DNA from: Endozoicomonas atrinae
GTDB taxonomy: Bacteria; Pseudomonadota; Gammaproteobacteria; Pseudomonadales; Endozoicomonadaceae
Length of the DNA: 47,070 nucleotides
Direction of reading: 5' to 3'
Assembly (NCBI RefSeq): GCF_001647025.1
Contig: NZ_LUKQ02000011.1
Location: 1 to 47,070 of the forward strand
The stretch's first letter is position 1; every line of letters begins with the position of its first letter. The notes under the pieces were generated by a model. That model did not search any database. It saw only the letters and a list, made by a program, of their open reading frames with translations, and was not told the origin of the DNA. The position numbers and the translations under genes are program-made. Shown here in pieces: positions 16,834-26,759 of this stretch.

Positions 16834-17346
16834 ATGGACAAGGACAGTCCCGAAAAAAGCGCTCCACGACATAGTAGCCAGCAAGGCTCTGCAGTAAAAA
16901 AACGCAGTATCATCTCACAGCAGGACGTAAAGCGGACTCTACTGTCCAGTGCAGGCTTCACCCGCCCAGAAGTAAAGCCTCTGGCGGAAAGACTGATAAG
17001 CCAGAAACCAGCTAATCTGAGAGAAGCACTAAAGCCATTGAAGCAAGGTGTAAATTACGCCTCTGACCTTATTCACCAACTGAAGGACGCTCACCCTTCT
17101 GCCCAACGTGAAAAGCGACAGCACGCGAACCGTATCAAAGATACCATTCATCTTCTGGAAGGTTTGCAGAAAGCGCTTGAGAAAGAAACAAAAGGCCTAT
17201 TTGCAGGGCATAACCAGGCAGAAACAGGACTGAAAGATGAAACTTCAGAAAACCATGCGCTCTATCTTGAATCATCAAAACTGAGGAATACACTCAGTTC
17301 ATATATTAAAACACTGGAGAAAATGAAATCCGCACCCACCCGGTAA
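16834..17346 (+). CDS. Hypothetical charged helical protein
   Basis: A 170-residue protein I do not recognise. It is rich in Lys, Gln and Glu and predicted mainly helical, with no signal peptide or membrane segment. The N-terminal 30 residues are polar and probably disordered. A segment around residues 75-120 (LIHQLKDAHPSAQREKRQ and LLEGLQKALEKETKG) has coiled-coil character. Starts at ATG 16834. It stands between the xdh operon and a convergent gene (stop codons only about 25 bases apart). Confidence 0.55.
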   Translation: MDKDSPEKSAPRHSSQQGSAVKKRSIISQQDVKRTLLSSAGFTRPEVKPLAERLISQKPANLREALKPLKQGVNYASDLIHQLKDAHPSAQREKRQHANRIKDTIHLLEGLQKALEKETKGLFAGHNQAETGLKDETSENHALYLESSKLRNTLSSYIKTLEKMKSAPTR

Positions 17347-17370
17347 ACAAGCATATCGTAAATAAACATC

Positions 17371-18822
17371 CTACCTTGAGGTTTTAGGTTGAAATTCACG
17401 TATTGCGCTGCTCAGGTCTTTCAGCTCCATAGCTCGTTCAACAATCAGGCGGATAAACCCAATACCAAATGAGTCAATTGTGCCAAGTTCATCATTTGTT
17501 GGAGAACTCGGCATAAAAAATTCATCACAGAATTGTTTGAAGAATTTTTTCAAATCTCCGGGCAAGTTAGAGGAATCAATATGATCAAGAAAGTTGTGAT
17601 AGGCATTAATACTGGAACCATGCTTTACATGCTTGGCGTAATCCAAAAATGAAAAAAAAGATGCAGCTTCCTGGCCTTCTTTGTAACAAACCAAATTGAG
17701 CTTATCTCTTTCTAAGCACACCTCATTTTTATCTAAATTTTTAGATTGATTCGTTGTTACAGAATGCCACAAGTAATCACCAAAAGGCGCTGCAGGCCTA
17801 TCTTTTTCATGTGAAGATAATTCTGTATCTGTTGAATCTCTACTAACCACTTGCACACCACGGAAAGGACCATTAGTTCCCTTTTGATACCAGTATGATG
17901 AAGATGCGCTGGCACTATTGAAATGTGGTTTCTCAGGATCTTTAAGCCTATCGAAAAAACTCCAGTCTATACCGGTTTTACTCTTCTTTTTTTTCTTTTT
18001 TCGACTGGTTTTTGTCTTGACATGATTTTCTGGAAGCTCATCCGGTAATTCAAAATTATCAAGTTCACTGACAGGCGTGATCCCTTTTGATGAGGTGTTT
18101 AAAGCTTTAGATAAACCGGTTTGATCAGATAGTTTTTCAGAGGACCCTGTCGATATAGAGGTATCTTCAGTGTTATACCATCCGAGCATAGCATCAGTTA
18201 TTGGAAATCGATACCCAGGACTTTCTATCACTCTATGGATAGGATCCATCAAACATCGATCATCCGTTTCTTTTGATAACACTTCTGTTGCCTGTGGAAA
18301 ATGAATCGGTTCCGACTGACTCAAGATATTCGTTGGCCTCCTCCGCATGTCATTCTCACAGGGAACACTTTTCATACCAACCTGCGGCTGAATAAAAAAA
18401 TTACTGTCTTTTTCTGGCCAGGCAAAAAAGGGACGCGGTTGGTGAAGTCTATTCACAGAATAGCCATTCATTTGGGGGAAATTGAGCCGGCTACAGACGT
18501 CATGATTAGTTGGAGGATAAGCGTGCATAGGCATGCACATTGGAGCACAAGGGTTCCAGAACCTAGTGCGAGGCACAACAAAAAGTTCTGGGTGGGGATT
18601 TGGTTGGACAGCTCTATGATTAAACCTTATTGGCCCCCTGGCACTAAAATTAGGATATCTAACTACAGGATGCATCGAATGTTGAGGTGCAACACCAGCA
18701 CGGGCAGTACCATGATAAGTGCTTTGATTCGATTCAAAGCCGAATGGTGAATGTAAGGCTGATCTCTGATTTAGTTCAAAACCGGGTGGTGGGCGTAATG
18801 GTCTATCCAATCTGGCCTCCAA
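17371..18822 (-). CDS. Hypothetical disordered protein with lysine-rich NLS-like patch; possible host-directed effector
   Basis: A 483-residue protein without recognisable family. The N-terminal half is rich in Pro, Asn, Phe and Arg, with a repeated G-F-E-x-N-Q. Residues 269-282 are strongly basic (SRKKKKKKSKT), resembling a classical monopartite nuclear localisation signal. The C-terminal 120 residues look folded and helical (EAASFFSFLDYAKHVKHG, FFKQFCDEFF). No signal peptide. The frame opens with TTG at 18822, inside a perfect 14-base palindrome, and lacks a clear ribosome site. The true start may be further inside (for example Met50). Effector function is inference only, from composition and probable host-associated lifestyle. 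Confidence 0.6.
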   Translation of the reverse strand: MEARLDRPLRPPPGFELNQRSALHSPFGFESNQSTYHGTARAGVAPQHSMHPVVRYPNFSARGPIRFNHRAVQPNPHPELFVVPRTRFWNPCAPMCMPMHAYPPTNHDVCSRLNFPQMNGYSVNRLHQPRPFFAWPEKDSNFFIQPQVGMKSVPCENDMRRRPTNILSQSEPIHFPQATEVLSKETDDRCLMDPIHRVIESPGYRFPITDAMLGWYNTEDTSISTGSSEKLSDQTGLSKALNTSSKGITPVSELDNFELPDELPENHVKTKTSRKKKKKKSKTGIDWSFFDRLKDPEKPHFNSASASSSYWYQKGTNGPFRGVQVVSRDSTDTELSSHEKDRPAAPFGDYLWHSVTTNQSKNLDKNEVCLERDKLNLVCYKEGQEAASFFSFLDYAKHVKHGSSINAYHNFLDHIDSSNLPGDLKKFFKQFCDEFFMPSSPTNDELGTIDSFGIGFIRLIVERAMELKDLSSAIREFQPKTSR

Positions 18823-18832
18823 AGCGCTTTGG
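18819..18832. promoter_or_regulatory. Perfect 14-base palindrome at start of the NLS-like protein gene
   Basis: CCAAAGCGCTTTGG reads the same on both strands and covers the proposed TTG start. It could be an operator or a chance palindrome. It also casts doubt on that start codon. Confidence 0.35.
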
Positions 18833-18967
18833 ACTAACTTTTTAATCTATAAAGCATCCTCATCAGAGACATCCTGATCAAAATTAAGTTCAGATATGGC
18901 CAGAGATATTTACCATCCGGCCATTTATAAAGAAGCAAACTGCCTGAAGATATAAACCAACTGTGGT

Positions 18968-19735
18968 TTATAAAACCGCGGGGCTTCGGTCAAACAAAAA
19001 GCGGTCAAAAGAGTCTTCTGTTTTGTCAGATACACGCAGCAGGGTGGTTTTCACATTCTCCAGATGCTGCCACATGGCATTTCGAGCGGCCTCAGGATTT
19101 TTACAGGACAGGGCATGTATGATTTTGTCGTGATCATCAACCCACTCTTCCAGGTAATCCACATTATCAATCCATTCATGCAGACGTTTCCACATGGGAC
19201 TTTTTCTGCGGATCTCCCAAAGCTGATGGGTTAATGCCACCAGCACACTGTTCTGAGTCGCTTCGGCTATTGCCAGATGAAACAGCTCATCCCCTTTGCC
19301 GGTGTTCACCCCCTGGCTCAACTCCTGCTTTTCCAGCTCAAGCGCCGAACGCATATTCTGGAGGTTGGTTTTATTCAGCTGAGTGGCGGCAAAAGAGGCA
19401 ATATGACTTTCAATTAACTGCCGGGCCTGGAGTAACTCAAATGGGCCGACATCGTTAAAAGCCGCAGTTTCATTTTCGGACGCTGTGGCCGCATTCTGGG
19501 TATTTTCACTGGCAATAACGTGTATACCGGACCCTTTGCGAACTTCAATCAACCCTTCCAGCTCAAGCATGATCAATGCTTCACGGACAATCGTACGGCT
19601 GACATTCAGCATTTCCGCAATATCACGTTCAGCAGGCAAGCGGCTACCTACTTCGTAGACACCATCAACAATCTGTTGACGGATATCACGACCAATTTTC
19701 TGATATAACCGCTTGGGTTCTGCCAGGCCCAGCAT
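18968..19735 (-). CDS. GntR-family (FadR subfamily) regulator of hexuronate genes, UxuR/ExuR-like
   Basis: A 255-residue regulator. Residues 8-75 form a winged helix with the GntR signature LPAERDIAEMLNVSRTIVREAL. Residues about 95-230 form a helical FCD effector domain with the metal-ligand-type histidines typical of the subfamily (LFHLAIAEATQN, DDHDKIIHAL). E. coli UxuR and ExuR are of this type and repress hexuronate genes until fructuronate or uronate binds. It is the last gene of uxaC-uxuB-uxuA-kdgK-eda, 85 bases after eda, so autoregulation is likely. Candidate operators containing TTGGTATAACA lie upstream of uxaC, dctP and the intact uxuB. UxuR versus ExuR cannot be decided. Confidence 0.85.
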   Translation of the reverse strand: MLGLAEPKRLYQKIGRDIRQQIVDGVYEVGSRLPAERDIAEMLNVSRTIVREALIMLELEGLIEVRKGSGIHVIASENTQNAATASENETAAFNDVGPFELLQARQLIESHIASFAATQLNKTNLQNMRSALELEKQELSQGVNTGKGDELFHLAIAEATQNSVLVALTHQLWEIRRKSPMWKRLHEWIDNVDYLEEWVDDHDKIIHALSCKNPEAARNAMWQHLENVKTTLLRVSDKTEDSFDRFLFDRSPAVL

Positions 19736-19776
19736 TTACTTTCTCCAACTTGATTTGTAAACAGGGTAACCACCAG

Positions 19777-19811
19777 GAGCAGTAAGACCGATTTTCTCTA
19801 ACTTACTGCTC
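19777..19811 (-). other. Intergenic hairpin between eda and the GntR gene
   Basis: GAGCAGTAAG (19777-19786) and CTTACTGCTC (19802-19811) are exact inverted repeats around 15 bases. No U tract follows on the minus strand, so partial attenuation or mRNA processing before the regulator gene is more likely than full termination. Confidence 0.5.
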
Positions 19812-19819
19812 TAATGTAG

Positions 19820-20443
19820 CTAGCCCAGAGTAACCTCTTTGGCTAACCGGGTAATTTCACCCCAGTTACCACGCTCCACCGCTGACTTCGGTACCAGCCA
19901 GGAACCACCAACACACTCAACATTGCCCAGAGCCAGGTAGTCCCGGTAATTATCAGGACCAATGCCACCAGTTGGACAAAAACTGACCTGAGGAAATGGG
20001 CCGGCCAGGGATTTTAACATAGACTGACCACCAACAACCTCAGCAGGGAATAACTTCAGGACATTAAAGCCAAAGCCCATGGCCTGCATAGCATCCGATG
20101 CAGAGGATACGCCCGGCAGCAGCAAAATGTTTTGATCACGGGCAGTTTCCAGCAGTTCAGTAGTTGCACCCGGTGTAATCACAAAATCAGCACCCGCCTG
20201 GTGAACTGCCTGTAACTGCTCGATATTGATTACCGTGCCAGCGCCGACCAGACAGTCCGGCATGTTGCTTTTGATCAGCTCAATAGCAGCAATGGCACAA
20301 TCAGAGCGGAGGGTAATCTCAAATACAGAAATACCACCGTCGTACAGCGCCTGCGCCATTGGCAGCGCCTGTTCAATGCTTTCAATGACCATCACCGGCA
20401 TGACCGGGTAAGCCCGCTTTAATACATCCTGTGCTGTCAGCAT
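19820..20443 (-). CDS. eda: KDPG aldolase (2-keto-3-deoxy-6-phosphogluconate aldolase)
   Basis: A 207-residue class I aldolase that splits KDPG into pyruvate and glyceraldehyde-3-phosphate. The Schiff-base lysine is K130 in LKLFPAEVVGG, and the catalytic glutamate E42 is in FEITLRS. The phosphate-binding segments GAGTV, TPG and CPTGGI are present. Length is normal for the family. Its ATG overlaps the end of kdgK by seven bases. Last enzymatic step of the glucuronate operon. Confidence 0.93.
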   Translation of the reverse strand: MLTAQDVLKRAYPVMPVMVIESIEQALPMAQALYDGGISVFEITLRSDCAIAAIELIKSNMPDCLVGAGTVINIEQLQAVHQAGADFVITPGATTELLETARDQNILLLPGVSSASDAMQAMGFGFNVLKLFPAEVVGGQSMLKSLAGPFPQVSFCPTGGIGPDNYRDYLALGNVECVGGSWLVPKSAVERGNWGEITRLAKEVTLG

Positions 20444-21390
20444 GATGTTTCTATTTCCAATAACTGTGAAGTCACTGCTTCGGGAATGATCGCCCCTTTA
20501 TACTGAATTACCGTCCCTGCCAGCTTATGCGCAAACGCAGCGGCCACTTCAGGAGAGTCATCCAGCATTCGACGGGCCAGATAACCACCATTAAAGGAGT
20601 CACCGGCGGAAGTGGTGTCAACAACCTCACTGACAGGTGTCGTTGGTACATAAACCGTGTTCTGATTATGTACAATCGTACATCCCTCACTGCCCTGCTT
20701 GATGACCACTTCACCAACGGATGACAGTCGGGACAGTGTTTGAGAGACGGACTGGTCATCAAACAGAGACTGTTCATCATCAAAGGTCACCAGCGCAATA
20801 TCCGTCAGCGCCAGAAACTCCAAGGTAACCGCCTGTGCTTCTGCCTTTGATTTCCAGAGCCGTGGACGGTAGTTGCTGTCATAAGCCACTCTGGCACCCC
20901 GTGCACGAGCGCGAATCAGAACCTGCTTGAGCAGCGAGCGACTATGATCATCCAGAATCGCCAGGCTGATGCCGGAAAGATAATAAAGGTCAAAGGACTC
21001 GGCCAGCTCTGCAACATGACGCTCTTTCAGGCCATGACTGAACAGTGCCCTGGCGGCAGAGTCATTACGCCAGTAGCTGAAACTGCGTTCACCATACTGG
21101 TCCAGCTCGATGGAGTACAGACCGGGTAACTTGTCCGCCAGCCGAACAACCCATTGACTATTGATGTTTTCACTCTGGAAGAAATCAATCATTCGATCAC
21201 TGAAGTGGTCATTACCCACCGCAGTGATATAGCTGGTATCAATGGACTTGCCGGCAGTACGGATGGCATAGATTGCAGTATTCAGGGTATCCCCGGCAAA
21301 GGCCTGTTTATACAGGCCCCGGTCCGCAGGAGACAACTCAACCATGCATTCGCCTATGCAGGCCAGGCGAGGGAGGCTCCGGGTTGTCAT
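20437..21390 (-). CDS. kdgK: 2-keto-3-deoxygluconate kinase (PfkB family)
   Basis: A 317-residue ribokinase-like sugar kinase that phosphorylates 2-keto-3-deoxygluconate to KDPG. The PfkB signature TTSAGDSFNGGYLAR with the catalytic Asp is near residue 265. An N-terminal substrate segment (LACIGECMVELS) is visible. The start codon shares one base with the uxuA stop (TAATG arrangement), showing tight translational coupling. Feeds eda. Confidence 0.92.
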   Translation of the reverse strand: MTTRSLPRLACIGECMVELSPADRGLYKQAFAGDTLNTAIYAIRTAGKSIDTSYITAVGNDHFSDRMIDFFQSENINSQWVVRLADKLPGLYSIELDQYGERSFSYWRNDSAARALFSHGLKERHVAELAESFDLYYLSGISLAILDDHSRSLLKQVLIRARARGARVAYDSNYRPRLWKSKAEAQAVTLEFLALTDIALVTFDDEQSLFDDQSVSQTLSRLSSVGEVVIKQGSEGCTIVHNQNTVYVPTTPVSEVVDTTSAGDSFNGGYLARRMLDDSPEVAAAFAHKLAGTVIQYKGAIIPEAVTSQLLEIETSC

Positions 21391-22586
21391 TACAGGCTCC
21401 GCTCAATACCCATCATCAGACCACGCAGTTCTGCCAGACCACGCATACGGCCAATGCAGGAATAACCGGGGTTGGTCTGCTTGGCAAGGTCATCCAGCAT
21501 CTGGTGACCGTGGTCCGGACGCATGGGAATCAGACAGTCGACCCGCCCTTCTTCCTGACGACGACGCTGTTCCATAATCAGTGCACGCGTCACGTCGTAC
21601 AGGTTAGCCATGCCTTCCAGGTGATTGGCTTCATAGAAGCTGCCATCGTCTTCGCGCTCAACACTGCGCAGGTGCACGAAGTGAATGCGACTGCCCAGTC
21701 TTTCCACCATACCCGGCAGGTCATTGTCTTCCCTTGGACTGAGCGAACCAGTACAGAAGGTAATGCCGTTATAAATGCTGTCCACCGCCTGAGTAATACG
21801 AATGAAATCATCTTCGGTACTGGCAATACGTGGCAGACCCAGAATAGCCCAGGGTGGATCATCCGGATGAATGCACAGGCGCACACCGGCCTGTTCAGCC
21901 GCAGGAACCACTTCACGCAGGAAAGAGAACAGATTCTGGCGCAGCCCTTCCGCATCAATATGGGCATAGCTGTCCAGTGCCTGCTGGAACTGCTCCAGCG
22001 TATAACCTTCTTCAGCACCCGGCAGGCCTGCAATCAGGTTTTTGGTCAAACGGGTGATGTCATCTTCCGTCATCGTCGCGAAGCGTTCTTTAGCCTTGGC
22101 CTGATCGTCTTCACTGTAATCAACCTCTGCACCGGGGCGCTTGAGAACATACAGTTCAAAAGCTGCAAACTCATACCGGTCAAAACGAAGCGCACGACTA
22201 CCGTCTTTCACTTCGAAAGAAAGATCAGTCCGTGTCCAGTCCAGAACCGGCATAAAGTTGTAGCAGACAACATCAATACCGCAGGCACCCAGGTTCAGCA
22301 ACGTAGTGCAATAGTTTTTAAGGTGACGCTCATAGTCTCCGGTGCGCTTCTTGATGTCTTCTGATACCGGTACACTTTCTACCACTGACCAGCGCAGACC
22401 GGTTGAGCGGCCTTTTTCTTCGTCCCACTCGATTTCACGCTTACGCTTTTCGATCTCTTCAACGGTCCACACTTCACCGTTAGCAATGTGGTGCAGAGCG
22501 GAAACAATACCGGTTGCACCGGTCTGCATGATGTCACGAATGGTTACCGGGTCTTTGGGTCCGTACCAGCGCCAAGTCTGTTCCAT
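21390..22586 (-). CDS. uxuA: Mannonate dehydratase
   Basis: A 398-residue enzyme (E. coli UxuA 394) that dehydrates D-mannonate to 2-keto-3-deoxygluconate. Begins [19 protein letters not shown], the conserved family start. Metal-site motifs include [24 protein letters not shown] and FVHLRSVER. Starts at ATG 22586 preceded by GAGAGGATTACATC. It follows the broken uxuB by 66 bases. Essential third step of the glucuronate route. Confidence 0.94.
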   Translation of the reverse strand: MEQTWRWYGPKDPVTIRDIMQTGATGIVSALHHIANGEVWTVEEIEKRKREIEWDEEKGRSTGLRWSVVESVPVSEDIKKRTGDYERHLKNYCTTLLNLGACGIDVVCYNFMPVLDWTRTDLSFEVKDGSRALRFDRYEFAAFELYVLKRPGAEVDYSEDDQAKAKERFATMTEDDITRLTKNLIAGLPGAEEGYTLEQFQQALDSYAHIDAEGLRQNLFSFLREVVPAAEQAGVRLCIHPDDPPWAILGLPRIASTEDDFIRITQAVDSIYNGITFCTGSLSPREDNDLPGMVERLGSRIHFVHLRSVEREDDGSFYEANHLEGMANLYDVTRALIMEQRRRQEEGRVDCLIPMRPDHGHQMLDDLAKQTNPGYSCIGRMRGLAELRGLMMGIERSL

Positions 22587-22652
22587 GATGTAATCCTCTC
22601 AACGTGCCTCTATCCTGTTTCACTGTTCGCGGACAGAGGCAAAATATGTCGT

Positions 22653-24142
22653 TTAAATAGTTTCAGCCAGCAGAGCTACCGCCTGTTTGGCACCCTGCTC
22701 ACGAATGGTGTTGTAGGCGTGGGTTACCGCTTCTACAAAACGCTCATTCGCCGCCAGGGAAGAATCGAACACTGCATCCAGTGACAGGAAAGCCTTCACC
22801 AGCTGCACAGGCTTGCCCTGATGCTCAATGGCAACGGCCTTCAGCTGTTCAGCCATCGGATCACGGACGTCAATCGCATTGCCCTGCTCATCCGTGCCGG
22901 AGACGTAGTGCATCCAGCCACCAATACCCAGTGCAATGGCAGTAAATGCCTTCTCTTCCGCCAGGAGTGTTCTTGCCGCGTTCAACCAACGCTGTGGTAC
23001 CTTCTGGGATCCATCCATGGCAATCTGCCAGGTTCTGTGTTTCAGGCCCGGGTTGGTAAAGCGCTCAATCAGTTTCTCGGCGTAGCTGGCAAAGTCAGTC
23101 GGTTCTGGCATTTCCAGGGTGACTGCCGCTTCGTTGTTCATGTAGTGACGGGTCACTTTCACGAACTGTTCATCCTGCATGCAGGCATCAATGGTTTCAT
23201 AACCGGCAAGGTAGCCAAGGTAAGCCAGAATGGAGTGGCTGCCATTGAGCATGCGTAGCTTCATTTCTTCGTAAGGCTGTACATCGGATACGAACATCGC
23301 GCCGTCTACCTTGTCCCACTCAGGACGCCCCATGGTGAAGTGATCTTCAATCACCCATTGGCGGTAGGCTTCGGTAACAATGGCACCTTTGTCTTCAACG
23401 CCCAGGTCAGACTGGACATCAGCAAAACTTTCTTCCGTCATGGCCGGTACGATGCGGTCAACCATGGTGCATGGGAAGGCCACTTCTTCACGAATCCAGG
23501 CTGCCAGTCTGCGTCCATCGCTTCTGCCATCTGAATGACCGCTGCTCGCGCACGTTTGCCGTTGTCCGGCACGTTGCCACAACTTAATACCGTGAATGGC
23601 AGCATGCCCTTTGCCTTGCGCTGCCCCAGTGCGGCAACAATCAACCCCAGCGCCGTCTTTGGATTTCGGGTGTTTTCCAGGTCATGAGCAATCAGAGCGT
23701 TATCGACCATCAGTTCGCCGGTGGCCGGGTTCAGGCAGTAGCCCTTTTCGGTAATGGTCAGAGAGACAATGCGTGTGGTCTCTGCAGACATAATGTCCAG
23801 CAGTGGTCTGCGGTCGTCTTCTACGGCCAGTGACTGAGCAATGGCAGCAGCCAGTTTTACCGTACGGGAACCGTCCGGGTTCATCTCAGTAACGGTATAA
23901 GCGTTGTCCTGCGCCTGCAGTTCCTGAACCAGCTCCTGTCCACCAAAAATATTGGCAGCACAGATTCCCCAGTGGAATTCACCGGTAGTGGCAATGGTTT
24001 CATGGGTGTACAGCGCCTGATGAGCACGATGGAAAGCCCCAAGACCAATATGCACAATACCCGCGGTCAGCTCGGTACCGTCATAGCCTCTGGCAACCAT
24101 TTTTCCACTATGGCTCTTTAATAGAGAATGCTTACTAATCAT
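22653..24142 (-). pseudogene. uxuB: Fructuronate reductase, operon copy, disrupted by a 1-base deletion
   Basis: This mannitol-dehydrogenase-family enzyme would reduce D-fructuronate to D-mannonate with NADH. The reading frame breaks after about residue 210: compared with the intact copy at 32065-33555, one A is missing between 23507 and 23508 (ccagtctg versus ccagatctg). The N-terminal fragment runs on to 23438 and the C-terminal part is in another frame. ATG at 24142 matches the start of the other copy; a GTG at 24157 overlaps the uxaC stop. The N-terminal GTG-IVHIGLGAFHRAHQ nucleotide-binding motif is intact. From about 22770 to 23776 the DNA is almost identical to the other copy. A sequencing error cannot be excluded. 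Confidence 0.88.
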
Positions 24143-24153
24143 TTGTTTTCCGC

Positions 24154-25575
24154 TCACAATCTGTAGGCTTTCTTGGCCAGTCCACTGGTCAGTTCATGGG
24201 CCAGGTCAAAGGCTTCTTCTTCGGTAATGCGGTGCTCACAAACCAGAGATGCCAGGAAGTTACAGTCCACACGACGGGCAACATCGTGACGGGCCGGAAT
24301 ACTCAGAAATGCACGGGTATCGTCGTTAAAGCCAACAGTGTTATAGAAACCGGCGGTTTCGGTCACCATTCGACGGTAACGCATCATCCCTTCAGGGCTG
24401 TCATGGAACCACCAGGCAGGACCAAGCTTCAGTGCAGGATAATGACCAGCCAGCGGTGCCAGTTCACGGGCATACACATCCTCATCAAGGGTGAAAAGAA
24501 TGATGGTCAGATTCGGGTCATTGCCCACTTCATTCAGCAGCGGACGAAGGTTGTGGACAAATTCGGTTTTCAGCGGAATGTCGGCACCTTTATCAGCACC
24601 AAAACCCTTGAAGAGTGACTGGTTATGGTTTCGGAACACGCCACAGTGAACCTGCATCACCAGGCCGTCCTCCTGAGACATACGGGCCATTTCCACCAAC
24701 ATATGTCCACGGAACTGATCGGCTTCCTGTCCAGTAATGGTACCTGCCAGAGCCTTGCTCAGCAGGTTCTGACACACCTCATCCGTCAACACTGTGGTGT
24801 AAGGCGTCGGGAAGCTGTGATCAGTTGCGGTTGCACCTGTGCTTTTGAAGAAGGTTCGACGCTTGCGCAGTGCATTGAGATAGTTTGCCCAGTTGTGGAT
24901 ATCTTCACCGGTCTGCTCAGCCAGAAGCTTCATATGTGCAGTAAAGTCTGGATGATCAGGATCTGTTACCGAGTCAGGACGGAACGTAGTGATAACCCGT
25001 CCTTTCCAGCCACTGTCGTTAATGCGGATATGGCTGTCCAGCGTGTCGACTGCGGTCTCCGTAGTCGCCAGAACGTCAATATTGAACCGTTCATAGAGAC
25101 TGCGCGGCAGGAAAGCATCCATTTTCAGCTGGGCACCAATATGTTCATAAATAGACTGGGCAGTTTTACTGTTCAGTGGCTGATCAACACACAGCACTTC
25201 TGTCATGGCATGATCCATCCACATACGGCTTGGGGTACCACGGAACAGGTGATAATTATCCGCAAAAACCTGCCACGCTTTACGCGGATCCTGCTCTACC
25301 TCAACCATTGAGTCTCTGGCAGGAATGCCCAGACTCTCCAGCGCGATGCCCTGGCTGTAGAGCATACGAAAGGCATAGTGATCAGGCTGAAGCAGCAGAG
25401 CTGCTGGATTACCAAATGGCTTATTGTCGGCAAACCAGGACGGGTCAGTATGACCGTGCGGGCTAACAATAGGCAGTTGTCTTATTTCCTGATACAGGGC
25501 ACGAGCTACGCTGCGAATGCTGCTATCAGCATCAAAAAGGCGGTCGGGGTGTAACGAATAAGCTTGGGACGACAT
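24154..25575 (-). CDS. uxaC: Glucuronate (uronate) isomerase
   Basis: A 473-residue amidohydrolase-superfamily isomerase (E. coli UxaC 470) converting glucuronate to fructuronate or galacturonate to tagaturonate. H40 and H42 in SPHGHTDP are metal-site residues. Later HCGVFRNHN, and GFNDDTRAFLSIPARHDVARR near the C-terminus, are also family hallmarks. It is the first gene of the minus-strand operon uxaC-uxuB-uxuA-kdgK-eda-gntR. A promoter with TTGATC and TATAAC lies 50-80 bases upstream. Confidence 0.95.
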   Translation of the reverse strand: MSSQAYSLHPDRLFDADSSIRSVARALYQEIRQLPIVSPHGHTDPSWFADNKPFGNPAALLLQPDHYAFRMLYSQGIALESLGIPARDSMVEVEQDPRKAWQVFADNYHLFRGTPSRMWMDHAMTEVLCVDQPLNSKTAQSIYEHIGAQLKMDAFLPRSLYERFNIDVLATTETAVDTLDSHIRINDSGWKGRVITTFRPDSVTDPDHPDFTAHMKLLAEQTGEDIHNWANYLNALRKRRTFFKSTGATATDHSFPTPYTTVLTDEVCQNLLSKALAGTITGQEADQFRGHMLVEMARMSQEDGLVMQVHCGVFRNHNQSLFKGFGADKGADIPLKTEFVHNLRPLLNEVGNDPNLTIILFTLDEDVYARELAPLAGHYPALKLGPAWWFHDSPEGMMRYRRMVTETAGFYNTVGFNDDTRAFLSIPARHDVARRVDCNFLASLVCEHRITEEEAFDLAHELTSGLAKKAYRL

Positions 25576-25627
25576 AATGGCTGCTGACTGATCGATGGGT
25601 TAATGACGAACATATCTCTGCAAACCT

Positions 25628-25657
25628 GTTATACCAAAATCAGGAAAATTGGATCAA
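25628..25657 (-). promoter_or_regulatory. Promoter and probable GntR operator of the uxaC operon
   Basis: On the minus strand TTGATC (25652-25657) is followed after 18 bases by TATAAC (25628-25633). The -10 lies in TTTTGGTATAACAG, which contains TTGGTATAACA, one base different from the E. coli UxuR/ExuR core TTGGTATACCA. A repressor here would block RNA polymerase directly. The identical arrangement occurs before the intact uxuB at 33834-33863. Confidence 0.6.
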
Positions 25658-25712
25658 CCTATTTTCATAGAATGATGATAAGATTTTGATTTAGCGCAGT
25701 TTTGCAAACGCC

Positions 25713-25747
25713 ATAAAAAAGGGCCACCAAATGGCGGCCCTTTTTTT
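25713..25747. terminator. Bidirectional rho-independent terminator downstream of dctP
   Basis: GGGCCACC pairs with GGCGGCCC (one mismatch) around AAAT. It is flanked by six A residues on the left and seven T residues on the right, so it works in both directions. It ends dctP transcription before the uxaC promoter. Confidence 0.85.
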
Positions 25748-25777
25748 CAATGCTCGAACAGCCTCCTAGAGAGCGAA

Positions 25778-26758
25778 TCAAGCGCCCGCTTTGCGGATTT
25801 CTTCAACAATGGCAGACAGCTCTGCGTTGTTTTTCTTCAGTTCTACGTACATCGGCTCAACAGATTTTACGAAAGGTGTTTTGTCGATAGACATAAAGGT
25901 AACCCCCATCTTTTCTTCTGCGTATTTGCGGTTCTTGTCTTCTGCCTCAGCCCACAGGTCTTTCATCTCCATGGAAGATTCAAGAGCCGCCTGCTTCAGT
26001 GCTTTCTGTTCGTCAGCGCTCAGTTTGTCCCAGGAAATCTTGCTGATGACCAGTACGTCGGGAATCATGGCGTGTTCGCTGAAGCTGAACTGCTTGGCCA
26101 CTTCACCGTGACGGCTGGTTACAAAGGAGGTGATGTTGTTTTCTGCAGAATCCACAACACCCTGGTCCAGTGCGGTATACAGTTCACCGTATGCCAGTGG
26201 GGTTGGGGATGCACCCATATGCTGAACCATGCTGACCGCTGTCGGGCTTGGTTGAACACGTACTTTCATACCTTTAAGGTCAGCGGGAGACTGAATCGGC
26301 TTCGCTGCGTAAAAGTTACGGGAACCGGCATCGTAATACGTCAGACCAATAAAGCCCTTATCTTCAGAAGAGACCAGAATCTTTTCACCGATTTCACCCA
26401 TGGTCACCTGATAGAAGTGATCTCTATCCCGGAACAGGTAAGGCATATTGAACGCAGAGTAGGTGGACTCAAAGGACTCCAGCTCACTGGCATTGGACTT
26501 CACCATGTCCAAAGCGCCAATCTGCAGCAGCTCTGTAGATTCACGCTGCGTACCCAGGGTGGCATCAGGATAGATGCGAACCTTCAGGGAACCTCCACTG
26601 AGTTCTTTGGCGCGCTTGGCCATGAACTGCATAGCTTCATGCACCGGGTGATTCCGGTCATGGTTATGACTCAACTTCAGGGTAGCGGCAGATACAGAAG
26701 CACTGCAGGCCAGTACGGCGGTAGCAACGATACTACTAACCAGCTTATTGATTGCCAT
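25778..26758 (-). CDS. dctP: TRAP transporter substrate-binding protein (DctP family), probably for hexuronate
   Basis: A 326-residue periplasmic binding protein. Residues 1-24 are a Sec signal peptide ending ASVSA. The DctP/SBP fold follows; R147 (AGSRNFY) and R167 (KVRVQPSP) are at the positions that hold the ligand carboxylate in this family. It lies next to the glucuronate operon and several TRAP binding proteins of this group are known to bind glucuronate or galacturonate, so uronate is the likely ligand. Its membrane partners dctQ and dctM are not adjacent but 2.4 kb away on the other strand. The gene has its own terminator. Confidence 0.85.
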   Translation of the reverse strand: MAINKLVSSIVATAVLACSASVSAATLKLSHNHDRNHPVHEAMQFMAKRAKELSGGSLKVRIYPDATLGTQRESTELLQIGALDMVKSNASELESFESTYSAFNMPYLFRDRDHFYQVTMGEIGEKILVSSEDKGFIGLTYYDAGSRNFYAAKPIQSPADLKGMKVRVQPSPTAVSMVQHMGASPTPLAYGELYTALDQGVVDSAENNITSFVTSRHGEVAKQFSFSEHAMIPDVLVISKISWDKLSADEQKALKQAALESSMEMKDLWAEAEDKNRKYAEEKMGVTFMSIDKTPFVKSVEPMYVELKKNNAELSAIVEEIRKAGA

Positions 26759-26759
26759 T

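Noticed and set aside
21273-22364. 363-codon open frame antisense to uxuA/kdgK
   Set aside because: Shadow of two recognised genes, crossing their junction.
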